NCBI GenBank assembly: GCA_024305405.1
Contig: JAKNDB010000068.1
Location: 9,223,501 to 9,287,500 of the forward strand
Reading direction: 5' to 3'
DNA from: Dirofilaria immitis
Lineage: Eukaryota; Nematoda; Chromadorea; Rhabditida; Onchocercidae
Length of the DNA: 64,000 nt
Shown here piece after piece: positions 26,001 through 41,000 of this stretch. Numbering within the stretch: position 1 is the stretch's first letter; each line of letters starts with the position of its first letter. The notes beneath the pieces are model-generated. The model ran no database searches, had not been told where the DNA came from, and worked only from the letters and a program-made list of their open reading frames with translations. Position numbers and translations under genes: made by a program.

Positions 26001-29000
26001 CCAATTAAAGGGTATACTGGTCGTCCATTCACATCAGTTGGTGGAGGATCTACGTCTAAACCTCCTAGAGGATATATGAAATTACCCACGCGGTCCCGCA
26101 GTAAAGATCTTCCATGATTATCAATAGGATATCCATTATGATCTGTTGGAATCGGCCTCCCATATGGATCCACAATAGCGCCATCATTATTCTGTTGCAA
26201 TGCAGCTCCATCAGGTCCCAGAATAGTGTATGCCGGTATGCCGCTTCTATCTGTTGCGTAACTTTCTTTCGGATAGATAACATAACCATTGCGATCAACG
26301 GATAATGGTTTCCCAGAATGATCAAGCGGAACTCCTGCAGCATTCGTTGGAATGGGTTTTCCACTAATATCAATCACAGCAGCATGACTATCTTTCGGAA
26401 GTAACCGACCATTCGGTCCGATCACCAAGTACACCGGTCTGCCATTTCGATCAGTTGGCATCGGTTCAGCATCTATACCATTGGCAGGGTAGATGAAATT
26501 TCCATTCCGATCTCGAGGTAATAGTCTTCCCCGATGATCTACAGGATATCCAGCAGCATCAGTTGGTATTGGCTTATTATCCGGACCAATAACTAATCGA
26601 TCTTCATTGTGTGGCAGTGGTTCTCCATTTATCCCGATAATGATGTATTCAGGTTTTTCCGGTCTTTCTATTTTGGAAAGATATCTGATGTAACCATTCT
26701 GATCGAATGGCAGTGGTTCTCCTGTTGATTAATTGGAATACCAGCAGCATTTGTTGGTAGAGGCCTTCCTTCCTCATCGATTACTCTTCCATTTCTGTCG
26801 GTCGGTAATAAATTTCCATCGAATCCAATTACTGGATATACTGGTTTTCCATTAGAATCTGTTGGAAGAGGTTCAGTATCGATTCCTCTGGCTGGATAAA
26901 TGATTGAACCATTTCTATCGGTTGGAAGAGGACGTCCTTTTCTGTCAACAGGTACTCCAGCTGCATTGGTTGGAAGTAAGTTACCGTCCGGGTCAACTGC
27001 AGTTCCATCTTGTTTTCGAGGAAGTAACCTGCCGTCTGGTCCAACCACTGAATAAACCGGTCTTCCATGTTGGTCTGTTGGAGGTAATGGACAATCCAAG
27101 CCATCTTTCGGATAAATAGCCTGTCCTTCATTATTAGTTGGTAGCGGTTCATTACGATAATTTACTGGTTCTCCAATGTTGTTCGTGGGTATAATTTTTC
27201 CGAAAGGATCTAAAACACCGCCATCTTCCATGGTCGGTAGTAAATCTCCATCTGGTCCAATGATATTAAGAGGTCTTTCCACTCTCTTTTTCTGTTCTCT
27301 TTCTGGAATTACCAGACTGCTTCCATCAGTTACTGGCAATAAAAATATACCATCAGAAGTGGTTGAGAGTAGAGCATGAGATTCATCTACTGGATGTCCG
27401 TAATTATTTGTCGGTACAAATTTCCCATCAGGACCAATGATGCGTCCCATTTTATCACTCTTAAGAAGTTTCCCGTTATATTGTACTTTCACCGGTTGTC
27501 CATCAGAATCAGTCGGCAAAACGTAATTACCTACATAAACAAAATTCCCTTCGGAATCCTTCGGTAATACTTTATCTTGCTCATTAATCGGTAGTCCGGC
27601 ATCATTGGTTGGAATGAGTTGTCCATGTTCGTCAACAAACCGACCATCTTCCATTGTTGCTAGCAATATTCCATCTGGATAAGAGACTGGATAGATGATA
27701 CGTCCAAGTTCATCTGTTGGTACAGCTTGTTGTATGATATTTTTGAGTCCACAATAATATATCGACCTTGTTCATCAGTTGGGTAAGGTGAACCGTCAAC
27801 ACTCATTGGGCGCCCAGCGATATCCGTTGGAATTATTTGGCCATATTGGTCGATATGTAGACCTTCCTTATTTTTTGGAATGGCTGATTGTCTGGTCCAA
27901 CAACGGGATAAATTGGTTTCATGTTAATATCAGTGGGCAGTGGCTGACCATTTTTTCCAATGATCGGATATATGTATTCTCCTTTATCATTGCGAGGTAA
28001 GAGAAAACCATTTGGGCCTATTGGCCTGCCTTCATCATCCCAGACAATTGGATTTCCGAGATTATCGACCGTCTGTCCGTATTCATTTGTAGGCAAAGGT
28101 TCACCATCAAAACTAATAATTGGTGACAAAACACGATCTTTAGAATCGATTGGTAGTGGTGAAATATAGCTACTGACCAATTCTCTACCGGTAGTTACCA
28201 ATTGCTCATCCTGCCAGAGCGGTCGTCCAAACTTATCAGTGGGTGGAGGTTGCGTTTTTGGTTCTTTTCACGAACTTCAGCTTTCAGAATTTCTGTCTTC
28301 TTATCAAATTTCTCCGATTTCGGTACCAAATCATCAAAAGATTTGGCCTAGTAGAGAGCTCCTTCGGATACTCATATTCAGGAATCAAAGTTGGTGGAGT
28401 AACCTGAAATGCTTGATTTTAATTTTAAATTGATTATTCTAGGAAGTTAAAAAGCATTGCAAATTACCTTCAGACGAGAGAAATAGGATTTTTGGAATAA
28501 AATATTACCATTCTGCAATTTCCGCAAATAATTTGACTGTATGTGAATACTTCATATAATTCTAATAAATATTTCTGATAAATTTAAACTGTTGATCGCT
28601 AAATTATTATTTGACCTATTTTAATTGTTTCCCACCAGAATCCCTCGTTAGATATTTGGAAATTCTGCACTAGTTCAAATTCTTTAAGTTTTCAAAATAA
28701 AGTATAAAGTATTTATTTACCTGAACAATACCACCCTCCTCATCTTCTTCAATATGTTCACATGACTTCTTGTCGTCAGAAAGTTTGAAACCATTATGAC
28801 AGTAGCACGATGCCGTTATGACGCCTTCCTCATCCTCTTCAAACATACAAGCATGTGCACAGTGACATTGAATATCTGTAATGCTCGAAATGATTATTCA
28901 GATTTGCATGTTTCAATAAAAATTTAAGGAGCAACGAAAGCACCAACCTCAATTTTTGATACCTATTAAATTTACCACCTAGAATTTTTAACATTTTTGG

Positions 29001-32000
29001 TAAGTTCGATATATAAAAAAACATTTCACAAGAAAAAAGTGACATACCGCCGGAAGGTGTGCGTATTTTAGCTGGTTCACTCGGAAGGTTATCGCCGTTA
29101 TCAAATTTTGCAGAAACCTTAAATAACTGTTAAAATTAGCTCGGGAATTGTTTGAAAAAATTGATTTGAAATAATTAGGATTTGAAAATATCTATAATAA
29201 ATTGCAATCTCTTTCATGAGTTAATCTTTAATTTTGAACAAAGTAATTTTTGAACTCCAAATAATTGGCAATTAATGAAAATAAGGATTTTCACCATAAA
29301 ATTATACTCTGCGTCAGGTTGCAAACCATCCAGCACAATCTTATCAGTAATATTAACTGGTGTTTCCATATACATTACAGCTGATGGATTATCATCCGGC
29401 CAGTATTTGATAATGTATTTCTGAAACTTTTAGGGGATTGACGGCTTTGATCGAGAGATCTTATCAGTTTAGCATTATAGTAAAGGCATTATGGAAGGAA
29501 ATCATTCGTGATCCATAAGAGAAGTACTCTATGACAATATAAAAAGGTTTTTGCAATTGTATACATATTGCAGACGATTGCAACTATTTAGCAGACTTTC
29601 AAAATCATGTGAAATCTGAAAATTTCCTCCTTCTCTTTACCATAATTTACCTTTATCGGTTCCGTAGCAAGTGCTGGCTTGAAATCTAACACCATTTCGC
29701 CATTTATATCAGTTCCAACGCGTATTTCGCTAGCTGGCTCTGAAATTTGCGACGAATAATAAAATTTATTATCAAAATTTGCTTTCTCGTAATCACATTC
29801 AATTTTTGGAATTATAAAGTTCACCCTTTGAACTATAAAGAAAATATTTTTTTAGTGATAATTATAACTGGAAAAAGATAAAGGTTCCTAAACTTTTGAA
29901 GCAAACTACTCTATTTGTACTTTCAATCTGAATCTTATATAATTTTCGAAACAATTCATTCAATTCAATAGTGTTGTAAAAATTTTTTTAATCCGTTATG
30001 TGAAAAAGTAAGAGAAAAAATTACTTGGAGTCATGATATCGAAGACTGGTGTTTTGATTCCAGCAGATGGCTGCTCGATTACCAAATGATACTTAGTACC
30101 TGGTTCCATTTCTGGGATAGCTATACGATCTAAGAGACGATTGTCTGATGGAACTAAATTCCAAGTTTCGAAAGGTTTCGATGGATTATCCGTCCAATAT
30201 ATATTCCAAGGATTATGCTAAAATCTCATAAATCATCCCGATTTCATATTTTGTCTAAGAATTTGTGGGATAAAAAATTTTGAGAAAAAATTCTTTGTTA
30301 CGGAGCTATATTCATTAATCAAGTGATGTGATTTTCAGAAAAAAAATCAAAATTTTTAAAAAATGCTTACTGGTCCCTTAAGATAGTCCGGTAAGTCATC
30401 CGTAAAGTGTATCACCACTTCACCGTTCTCATTCCTCGCAATTATGAAATCATTTTTCCACGTTGATAAAAGGTCTGGAAAAATCCTGATCTTGGTCAAT
30501 CTGTGTCCGATTACTAAATATCTATTAAAATAGAAAATTGTTCATCATCTCAAACTCTTTTTTAAAAGACGAATGAAATGTCAAAATTCTTCCCTTGTTA
30601 CTCACCATCAATGAGATAATAGTAAATATGAAGGATCCAGACTGAAGCTGGCATAGGATTTTTAAAGTTTTTGATAAGATATAATTATGGAATGACGGAA
30701 GTAAAAATTAAGATTTAAATTAAAAAAATGTTTCATGTTTTATTATCAAATTAAAATCCTGATTAACTGCCCAGGTTGGAATGTTGAAAAGATTAAAGCA
30801 ATTGCATTTTTCCACCTGGAGCAAGACGAACGTTAATCGTCCAATTTGCAAAACCAAGCGGACTTTGTGCAACGCAATTGAATGATGTATCTTCGGTAAT
30901 GTTCGATACTTTCAGAAACCATATTGCATATTTTTCGTCTGCTTTTACCTAAATAACATAAGATTTATAATATGTTACTTTTTCCAACAAGATATCGAAT
31001 ACAAGTAATTAAGAAGGGATCAAATTCAATATTATCTGATGATAATCAGTGTACAAGTCTTGACGTCACAAATCATCTTCGAGAATCTGCCACTTGTAGT
31101 TATTCTATTACTCTCAAAAGAGATATAGAGTAAAGATTAAACGCTGTAAATAATTTTATTAATCCCAAATATTTAAAAAAATCTAAAAATGTTGCAATTT
31201 TCGAAAAACGATACCCAAGCAGGATCAATAGGATAATATCCGGATCGGATCCATTTAACTGCTGGACGAGGTTGTCCTGTTGCGTTACATGAGAGGTCAA
31301 GCGCCGATCCAGGAAGGATCATTATTTCCGTTTTACCTTCCACTCCGTGATCACCGTTCGAAATGAGAATATAAGGAGCGTTCCCTGAAGTTCAAACATG
31401 CTTGTTTGATTGATTCAGAAATTTATGCTAACCTGACGAAAAACATAAGCAGCTGTTAAAAGTTGTTTTTATATTTTCATTTGATTTTAATTTCTATTCT
31501 TTCTATTTCTATTCGTTTTATTCAGACAAACAAATTATTATGCTCTTATACCATTTATTGTTGTCAACAATTTAAATAAGTAATGGTAAATGTTTCAGGA
31601 AAAATTTATAAACCGTCTGGAAGTGTTTTGGTGATACAAGCATCAGAAAATACTCCTGGGCCGTCCGGATAGACAGCGCGCATTCGGAATACGTACTCTG
31701 TATCAGGTTCAAGTGATCCGTCAATCTTGTAATACAGTTTATCCCCATCTTTCTCCGTTATTGGTATCATATTCCTAAAATATATATATATACATATAAA
31801 ATTTATGTAAAAGTTGTCAAAACTTTTAAGCTTTGACTAAACCTGTGAAATCTGTGAGCTTTTAAGCTTTAATAAACCTGTGAATTAATTGAAATTAAAT
31901 CATTATATTTGTAGAAACTAAATTACTCGTCATTCATTACTCATAATTTATCTGCAACTTTTAAATCGCGTTATTGTTATCTCGTATAATTAATCTACAC

Positions 32001-35000
32001 TGTTATCAATAATTCATTCTTATCAAATCTTCCGAGAAATATTTTTGACGATAAAATTCAATTTAAATAGAAATTGAGCCTATGTATTAATTGAAAAGCA
32101 CGCGGAGACAAAAATTAAAGCATGGTTTCTGAAAGGAATATTTCACAGTTAGAGACAAACACTCTCTTACGTCGTCGAAATGTCTATAATCCCTTGGTTA
32201 TAAATTTGATTGTTTTAAGCGATGATATTTCAGAAAGCTTAGCTTTTATTCATTCACACTATCTATATCAATTTGAAATCATACCAGTCATCGATGCTTG
32301 CTAGATCGTTTTCCCAGATTTTAGCATCTGCTTTAATATAATATAATTCATAGCCAATCGGTGGTTGCTCGCTAGTAATTGGCTTGTGCCATTCAACATT
32401 CGCCGATCGCTGTCCTTCTGGTTCAACTTTGAGATCAAGTGGTGGACCCTCCCGAGCTAAAGTGACAAATGTAAGCAAATAAAATATTATTTCGAGATTA
32501 ATATATTTTCTTTCTTTTCTTATATTATTTCGAACTTAATATATTTTCTTTCTTTTCTATTTCCAACTCTCTTATTTCTTTTTAAAATCCTTAATAATTA
32601 GATAGCAACATTTTACCTAAATTCTAAAATTTACGGGAATTTTGATATTTAAAAATAAATGGTCCAATTTCCTTTCTTGTAAGCTTTTTTCCCATTTTTT
32701 CAAAAGTTATCAAAATATTAAATCAAACCGCGTGACATTGTTCGGATAGTATGCTGTTCGGAATAAGGTCCGGGTCCATCTTGATTAACAGCTTGTAGTA
32801 CCACAGCATAAGCAGTATCTGGTTCAATAAAATCTATTAAATCGGCTCTCTGCGGTGCTGCATTCAGCGGCTCTCTATCTTTGTGAGATGTCATCCATTC
32901 GGTTATTGGCTTTTTGGAATTTGTCCCATTTGATAAATTATATTCTAAAAATACCAAAATATGTATTTTTCCTCGAGAAATTAACTCTAGGATATTAAAC
33001 TCTAGGATATAACTCAGCTTTTCTAATTTCAATTCAAAATTTTTGCAAAATAAGTTTGACCTGATCATCCAATGGAGTGTAGTAAATAATATAACGAGTT
33101 ATATTTCCATTAGGTATTGTTGGTGGATCCCAATCAATATGGATTGTACGCGGTCTTACTGAGTTTAAGTGAATATTACTAGGCGCATTTCCAGGACCTG
33201 GAGATTGGTGTAGAAAATCTCTTTATCTAGTGTAGCAGAATGAATAAAATTTTTAAATATTAAAATTTCAACGTAGAATTGAACATCACAACACTTCCAA
33301 ATAGAAATTTCAGGCCTGTTCTATAAACTACCTTCGACGATGCTGTGGCTTTTATAATTTCAAGAACTGTCTCGGTAGGACGATGTCAAATCATAATCAG
33401 TCCGCGACTATTAGAATGTTTAATTCTATGTTGAAAAAAATTTTTTTTTAATACAGAAAGCAATCATTAAAACAAACCAGTAACAAAAATTTCAAAAGCA
33501 GTTTCAGCTCGTCCACCTTCGTTTTCGGCAACACATTTTGCTTTTATGGTTTCTTTCACATCTTGTAATCTTAGCATCGGTCCGTCGCTAAGAGGCTGAA
33601 AAAGCGTTTTTAAAAATAAATCAGAATTATGGTCATAAATCAGCAAACTAAAATACTATCTACGATGCTTTCCACTAACTTTTACTTTAGCAATGTAAAA
33701 TTTTATTTATTATCTTTCCTTTCGTTGCGAACTTCACCATTTTTGGATTCAATTTGGAACAAATGGAAAATAATGTAAGCAAAAGAAAAATATGTCGCTT
33801 ACCTGTTCATCTCTATCAACCCAAAAACTCTCGGGGCTGGGAATCCACTCGACGCACAACCAACTGTGTAGTCGCTCCCTGCTGGTACACGTATTATGTT
33901 ATCTGGTACATCAATATTGATTTGCGGTTTCTCCGGTGGTATAACTGGAATTCATTTATAATGATTAATATACCTGTTTATGGTAAATTATGTTAAGGAG
34001 AGGAATAACCACATAATATAAGCAAAATATCCAATTTCAAATCCGGAAAATAAATGAATACAGGAAGAAAAAAAGAAAAAACTTCGGGAAATCAGAAGAA
34101 TTATTTGAGCCTAAGAATTTCACAGTTTTCAATTTATTTTCCTGCAAATTTGACAGTCTTTATTTAAAAATTTCTGCTGCGCTCTTTGATTCATTCAACT
34201 ACTATTAATAAGTAAGAGAAACACATACTTCCATCACCGGTTTGGAAGACGAAAGGCTCCGACGGTAGACTATCGATTTCGCCGCGAGCTGTTACCTACA
34301 ATGAGTCAAATATGATCGGATTTGATTAACTTTATTTTTTAATAAAATTTTGTTTCATAAATTTATATGGATTTCAAATTATATACATCAGAAATATTCT
34401 AACTCTGATTGAATATTTGGTATCGGGTTTAAAATGCTCGCCACCGATAGGAATGTTAACTGAAAAGTCATCATCTGGTTCCGTCCAGAACATTTCCTTC
34501 CATTGAGCATCATTGCTCGATGGATCATCATCCGTGTATTGAACAACGAATTCCTTGAATATACTAATGTTGTGATGCGTTACACAAATCAGTTTTTCTG
34601 AACAAATAATATAATTATATAAAAATTAATGACTGTGCTTAATTAAAAATGCGCAAATTATTAAAATAAATCGAGAAAATCTAATGTAATGAATTACAAT
34701 TGAAAATTGCAAGGAATCTGAAAATACCTTAGAATTGATTATTATTTTGACGACTATTACTACACAAACCTTAATAGGTTTTCCTGGATCTTCGGGATCT
34801 CTCGGTGCATCAAACTGGATAGCAATGGTATTGTTTTCATGGACTTTTACATCAGCTGGTTGTACAATAGCGGGCGCTAAATTTGAATTTTTATGACAAT
34901 CAGTGCCAAATTTTAAAAAAATTAAAGCTTGTAAATGTCCAATTTCTTTCTAATTTTGAACAGCTTGAAAGTTAAATAAAAAATAAGCCAGTAAAAACTT

Positions 35001-38000
35001 TTATTGAAGTTACCTAGTGGTAACGTTGTCATTTTGATCGGGTCGGACAAAACACCTGGTCCACGATCACTGATCGCTTGTAACCGAACTGCATAATTAG
35101 TTTTTGGTTTCAATCCGGTAAGACGATACTTTTGCGGTTCCTCAGCTGACACTCGTATAGTTTCCCATGTTCGTGGAATAGTTTCTTCTAATGAAAAATA
35201 ATGTATTGTTTTCATAAATTTTGAATTTGAAATATTCTGACCGAAGTTAGGCAATATTTTACGCTTAAAATATTAAGGATCAAAAAATAAGGGCAACTTA
35301 ATTTAATTTTAGTTAATGGATTAATATAAATATTTCGGTAAAATTATTAATAATTTTATTCCAACTGCAATAAAAAGAAATAAAATACGATCATGTCATG
35401 TCTATGTGCCTTTTAATTTTATGATTGCAAAATTACTATCAAAAATCTTAATATAAAATCTAGGCATTACATTACTTTGCAAATCGAAATTAATTCATTA
35501 CTAACTATCAAAAACTTCGCTATAATGAATTATATAATCAATGATCTTCCTGTTCGGAAAGTCCGGTGTTGTCCACTCTATGTTTGCTTGTTGATTATCT
35601 AGAGGAAAAGCGACAATTTCGTTTGGTGGACTTCCAGGTCCTAAAACATACAAAAACTGAGTGGGAAAAACACGGAAAACATAATATCAATGATTCGATA
35701 ACAAATTAATATATGAAAGTTTTATAATGAAAGTTTAAAGGAATAGTAAAGCTTTTATGTTTAACATAACATTTGGATATTTTCAACAATTTGTATTCAT
35801 TTACATCTACTGAAAGCAAAATATGAGAAAAATTAACCAGCTACAAGTATTTGTAGCACTTCTTGAACTTGCCCAGCATTATTTTCAGCCTTGCAAATTG
35901 CAGTTTCATCTTTCCGTAAATCTGTTAATTGAAGGATTGGTCCTCGTATGACGTCACTAGCATTTGTACCAATAATCCACATGACGATAGGCGGCGGTAT
36001 CCCTGTTGCAGTGCATCGTACAGATATTGAACCATATGGTGCTATAGTGACTGGATTATCGGTCGGTTCAAGACGTATTATGGGAGGCGTTTCTAAAGTA
36101 GATAACTTTATTTCAGGTGTAAGTTTCCTATAAAGTGATTGGATTTAAACATTATAATACGAAAGAACGTTCTAGCAGCTTGACCTCCACTTTCGGTCTT
36201 GACTGTTATAGGTTCACTTGCCGGACCCTCCGATAGATCGTTCGTTGCAGAGACTCGAATTCGATACAATTGATTGGGTAGAATATCGTGGGCATCTTTA
36301 TTCAAGCGTAACATTCCAGAATTATCGCTGCTTTGAACAACAATTTTATCCCATTGTTTGTAAGCATCATCCGACGTCTGATGATGATCCAAAGGAGTAA
36401 AATAGACTGTATAAGCCTCAAAAGTAGAAAATTTAGATAAGCATGTTTTTAAAAGTCTTCTTATATTATATCTTATATTTTTATTCATTTTTAAGCCCTC
36501 TTGTTTCCAACATATCGGTAAATGTTACATAGTTACGATTTAGGAAACTTGCCTGAATGGGACCGTTGGGAACGCTTGGTCCTGTCCAAGATATATCCAT
36601 AGTATTATCATGCTCCACTGTTGCCAGCACATCTTTAGGTGCATCAACTGGTGCTAAAATTGATGTTTGAACAGGATTCAAAGGTGTATCAAATTCAGAT
36701 TCTATGATGAATGAATCATTACAAATGCAAGAAGTAATGTTACATTGTCGTTGGATTTCCTCAAACTATAATAATGCTTAAACAATAGGCATACAAATCT
36801 TTTGAAAGTCCTCTACCACTATTTTCTGTGGTAACGCAAACGATAAGCATTAAACGGGACAATTGAAATTAACATACCTCCGCTGACTGTTTCGAATAGA
36901 ACGATATCAGATTGCAGACCTTCGCCGGCTTGACCAACTGCTGCAATCCTTACGTAATACGGTGTTTCTGGTTGTAATTCGCCACGTTCCAATATCAGGT
37001 GAGGTGCTTCACTTGGCTCAGCGTCATAAATGCGCCAATAGCTAATCGGTTCAGCAGGATCGGATGTCACATATACTTTATATTTCTAAGGAAAAACCAA
37101 AGTAATTCAAATCCTTCTAAAAATTGAAATAAAAATTGCTGATTTATACGTGAATTTACAGAATTGCTAATCAAAAATTCCTTTCAAATGTTATGGTAGT
37201 AAAAAATAAGCAAACAAACAAATGAAGGATTTCTCTATCATCAGCTGTTTCTAACAAATTCATAAACTGCAGTGTTACAAAGGATTAAATTTGTTTAATT
37301 AGTAGTTCGCAACCATAGCATGGAAAAATTTGCAGTTTAGAAAAAATTTTATTTTTAATTAAATTTAAATTCAATAATTTTAAACGAGCTTTTTGCTTTC
37401 ACAAATATTTAAAAGGAATTTTTAAAATACTATGAATCATTTTGTAATATGAAACGAGACGAACTATAATAGGTCCATTAGGATATTTTGGTTCATGCCA
37501 CGATATTGTAACACGACTATCGGGATCAATGATTGCTTGAATATTTTCTGGTGCGCTACCTGGTTCTAGAATATTTTCATATTCAGGTCTATTATTATTT
37601 TAGTTTTTAAGCTTCCTTCTATTATTTTATCCGCTTAACAATTTAGAATAATGGATTATTTCACAGATCAATTGAGGTTAAATTTAAAGTGAAGAAATAA
37701 AATTTCATTTAAATTTCTTAAAACATTTATGCAAATATATCAAAAAACCCACTGAGAACATTGAAAATATGTTGATCGCTTACAGAACCATCGGGATTTC
37801 TAGCATTGCACATTAATGCACGCTTAGTAGCTGTATTGGTATTTACATCCAACGAATAGTACCGATGGGCTTCTTGTGGATCCGAATAAGCGGGAATCGG
37901 TACTGGTTCCTATAAAAACTTTTATTTCTGATCTTCGTTCTCTTTGAGTCGAAAATTTTCCGTAAATCGTAAAGAAGTGATAGAGTATTGCCAGATAAAG

Positions 38001-41000
38001 ATACGTATTTCTTTAATTATTGTTGGTCCTTTACATTATGAAAGCTAATTTTGTGAGAAATCATCAACTTATATTCAAATTTATCACTGATTCATCTTCT
38101 TAAAAAGTCGATTTTCATGTTTTCGCTGGAACCAAATCAATATTTATAAGCATACTCATAAATATACTGCATGGATAGTCAAAAATGTACCTGGCCACTT
38201 TCGCTCTCATTGAACGGAAGCCAAGTGTATGAAATTTGAGGTGCTGGCCTTCCCTTTGCATCACATTTAAATATAATTGCTTTTAGTGGCTCTACGATTG
38301 TTTCCGTATCACCTGCCTTTACTTGAGGATCCAATATTATCAGTTTTACGGAAAGTGGAACTGCTAAAAAGAGGTAGTTCCATGATGTTTATAATTAAAT
38401 ATGCGGCAAAAGTATTATTACATATCATATTTGTCTTTCCTGTTGCTATTGCTATTTTTCTTGAATTATATTGATTGCTTACAGCTTGAAGGTCAAAGTT
38501 GACAACATTTCTAGGCTTTCGAATTTTTATGAATTTTTATGCAAGATGAAACAATTTAGCCATATTTTCCAACCAATATCTAAAATTTCATGAATGACAA
38601 AAGCTAACGTTTTTTGCCAGTAGTAACATCATAGACTTCTGATATAATACCAGGACCGTCCTTAGTAGCAGCCTGTACCCGTACACTGTATGGCGTATCC
38701 TCATCTGCTGATATAGTTATCTCAAGCTGATCGCCTTCAACAGTTGTCTTCTCCCAATCTCCCAATATGTCGTCTGGATTTTTCGTGTAATAAATAATAT
38801 AACGCTGGAATTTGAAACTTATTGAAAGTTTAAATTACGGTTATTCAAAATGAACTAATTAAGCGCATCGATTTCCTACCTTACAAGTTTTTTTACGAAT
38901 TTTCTAGAAGATATATGTGACTTCTTCGAGGACTTTTTCTAGGAAAAACGACGTCTTCTAGGGAAATACTTTATGAGATACATGATTACAGTTGGAAAGA
39001 AAAATGACGTTTTATTATTATTTTTACCGAATGTATTTTTCGAAATTTTTAAAATGTAAGCAAAGGCATACGAATTATATGCTTACTATAATTTTCCCAT
39101 TTGGATACTTTGGTGGATTCCAAGATACTTTAAAGCTATTTGTAAATGGAATTGTTGAAATGTCTCGAGGTGGGCTTCCAGGTCCAATAATCTTTACTTC
39201 AGTACGTTTTTCATCCGAACCTAGAAGGAAAAGATGTGTTGATGAAGTTTCATACAAAAAAATTGTCGTTTTTTTCAGAAATATTATAATGCCTCATATT
39301 TATGTCCAATCAAGTATTATTGCACTTCAATGTTTTCGTAAAAGTTTTCAACAATTTTCAAAAGCTATTAAATGAAAGCAGACATTGGTTAATATAAAAA
39401 ATGATCAGAGCATATTTGCATTAAAAATATCAAACCATGAGCATTGACAGCTTGGCACGTGGCAACTCCAGCTCGATTTGTTTTCTCAGCAATCAATTTA
39501 CTGTTAGATCGATCTTGCGCATCTGGTGGTGTCACATCATATATGCGAAATTCATTCTGCAAAGATCCGTTGCATATATGATAATACACCAGTGCTTTAG
39601 TACCATATCTAGTGCTTGAATACTACATCATACCAACTCTCATATATCATCCTGATATCACATGTACTCAGGAAACTGATAAGTCGATATTTAGTTTTAT
39701 TATTATTAAATAACTGTGGCTTAACCAAGTTAGTTGTGTTAAAAAAAAAAATGGAAATCCGAAAATTAACTTTTCCATCTTCGACGAGACCACCGCTCCA
39801 CAGCCACAATATTTTTGGTTTCGGTACACCTATTGCTTCACATTCGAAAGCCAACTCCTCATTACTTGGATCTTTCACTATCTTTTCAGCTGGTGTGATT
39901 GTCACAACTGGCGGACGAGCTATAATTCAGAAATTAAACTCTTCTTTTTATGAAGAATTTTCTGCTTTGTGTGTGTTATTTCTGTTATTTGAAAATATTA
40001 AAAACAGAAAATAGTGAAGTAGAATAAATGTTCGCAAACCAGCAAGCCAAGTCGTTAGAGTAAACTGATCGCTGAAAAGTCCTGAACCCAAGTCATTATG
40101 CGCGCGTATTTTGAACGTGTAATCTTTCTTTTCCTTCAAATTCGGTATCCATAAAGAACGTGCGTCTGGGCTTCCAGCTTTTGCAGTTTCCCAATATTCT
40201 TCTGACAAATTTGGATTGTCTGTGTATAATACCTATAATTTTTACTTATCATAAAGTCAGAAATGATTTATTTCAAGTTTAAATTAAAACAGCAAGCATA
40301 GACAAGATTATACTAAGCTAAGCGCTTGGAAATCTACACGAAAACGAATATCATTTATTGCGAGAGATTACAATTCTCTCAAGAATTTTCATATATTATC
40401 GTAAAAGTGCTGACTTCATAATCCTTCAATGGTCCATTTGTAATGCGTGGTGGTTCCCATTGCAAATCAACATTATTACCATTAATTTGGTATCGTATCC
40501 GCTCAGGTGATGTTGGTCCTGTAAATTAAATTAGGTAATAATACATGTGAAACTAACAGCTTTTTGCATATCACAATTATTCATATTATTCACTGTACAG
40601 TATTTGTTTAGAATCTTTGAGGCGACTTATTTCTCCGAATCAACTTCTTCAAAAGAATCCATTACCAGTTACAATGACTTTTATTCTTTTTGTTGTTCGA
40701 CCAGCTTCATTTTCAGCAACACATGAAAAATTTGTACTTTCATACAAACCGCCATGCTCCATTGTTATAAATTTTTTCCTCTGCGGTTTATTGATTGGTC
40801 GAGCTCTATAAAGTAAACCGAATCGATTTCTCAATTGAATTTCAAAATTTGAAGAATTAAAGATTCTTAAAATTAAGCCATACCATGAAGTCTTAAAAGC
40901 AGTAATTTAAAAATATTTATCTTGGCCAACCTCATAGTATTGCCCTATCCTTATCTGAGCCAAAAATACTTTGGTAACTTTTTCTAAAGAAATATTAGAA

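Noticed and set aside
26065..27379. Several frames on both strands overlapping the repeat exon
   Set aside because: They are shadows of the PTDxxG coding frame; the repeat keeps secondary frames open periodically.
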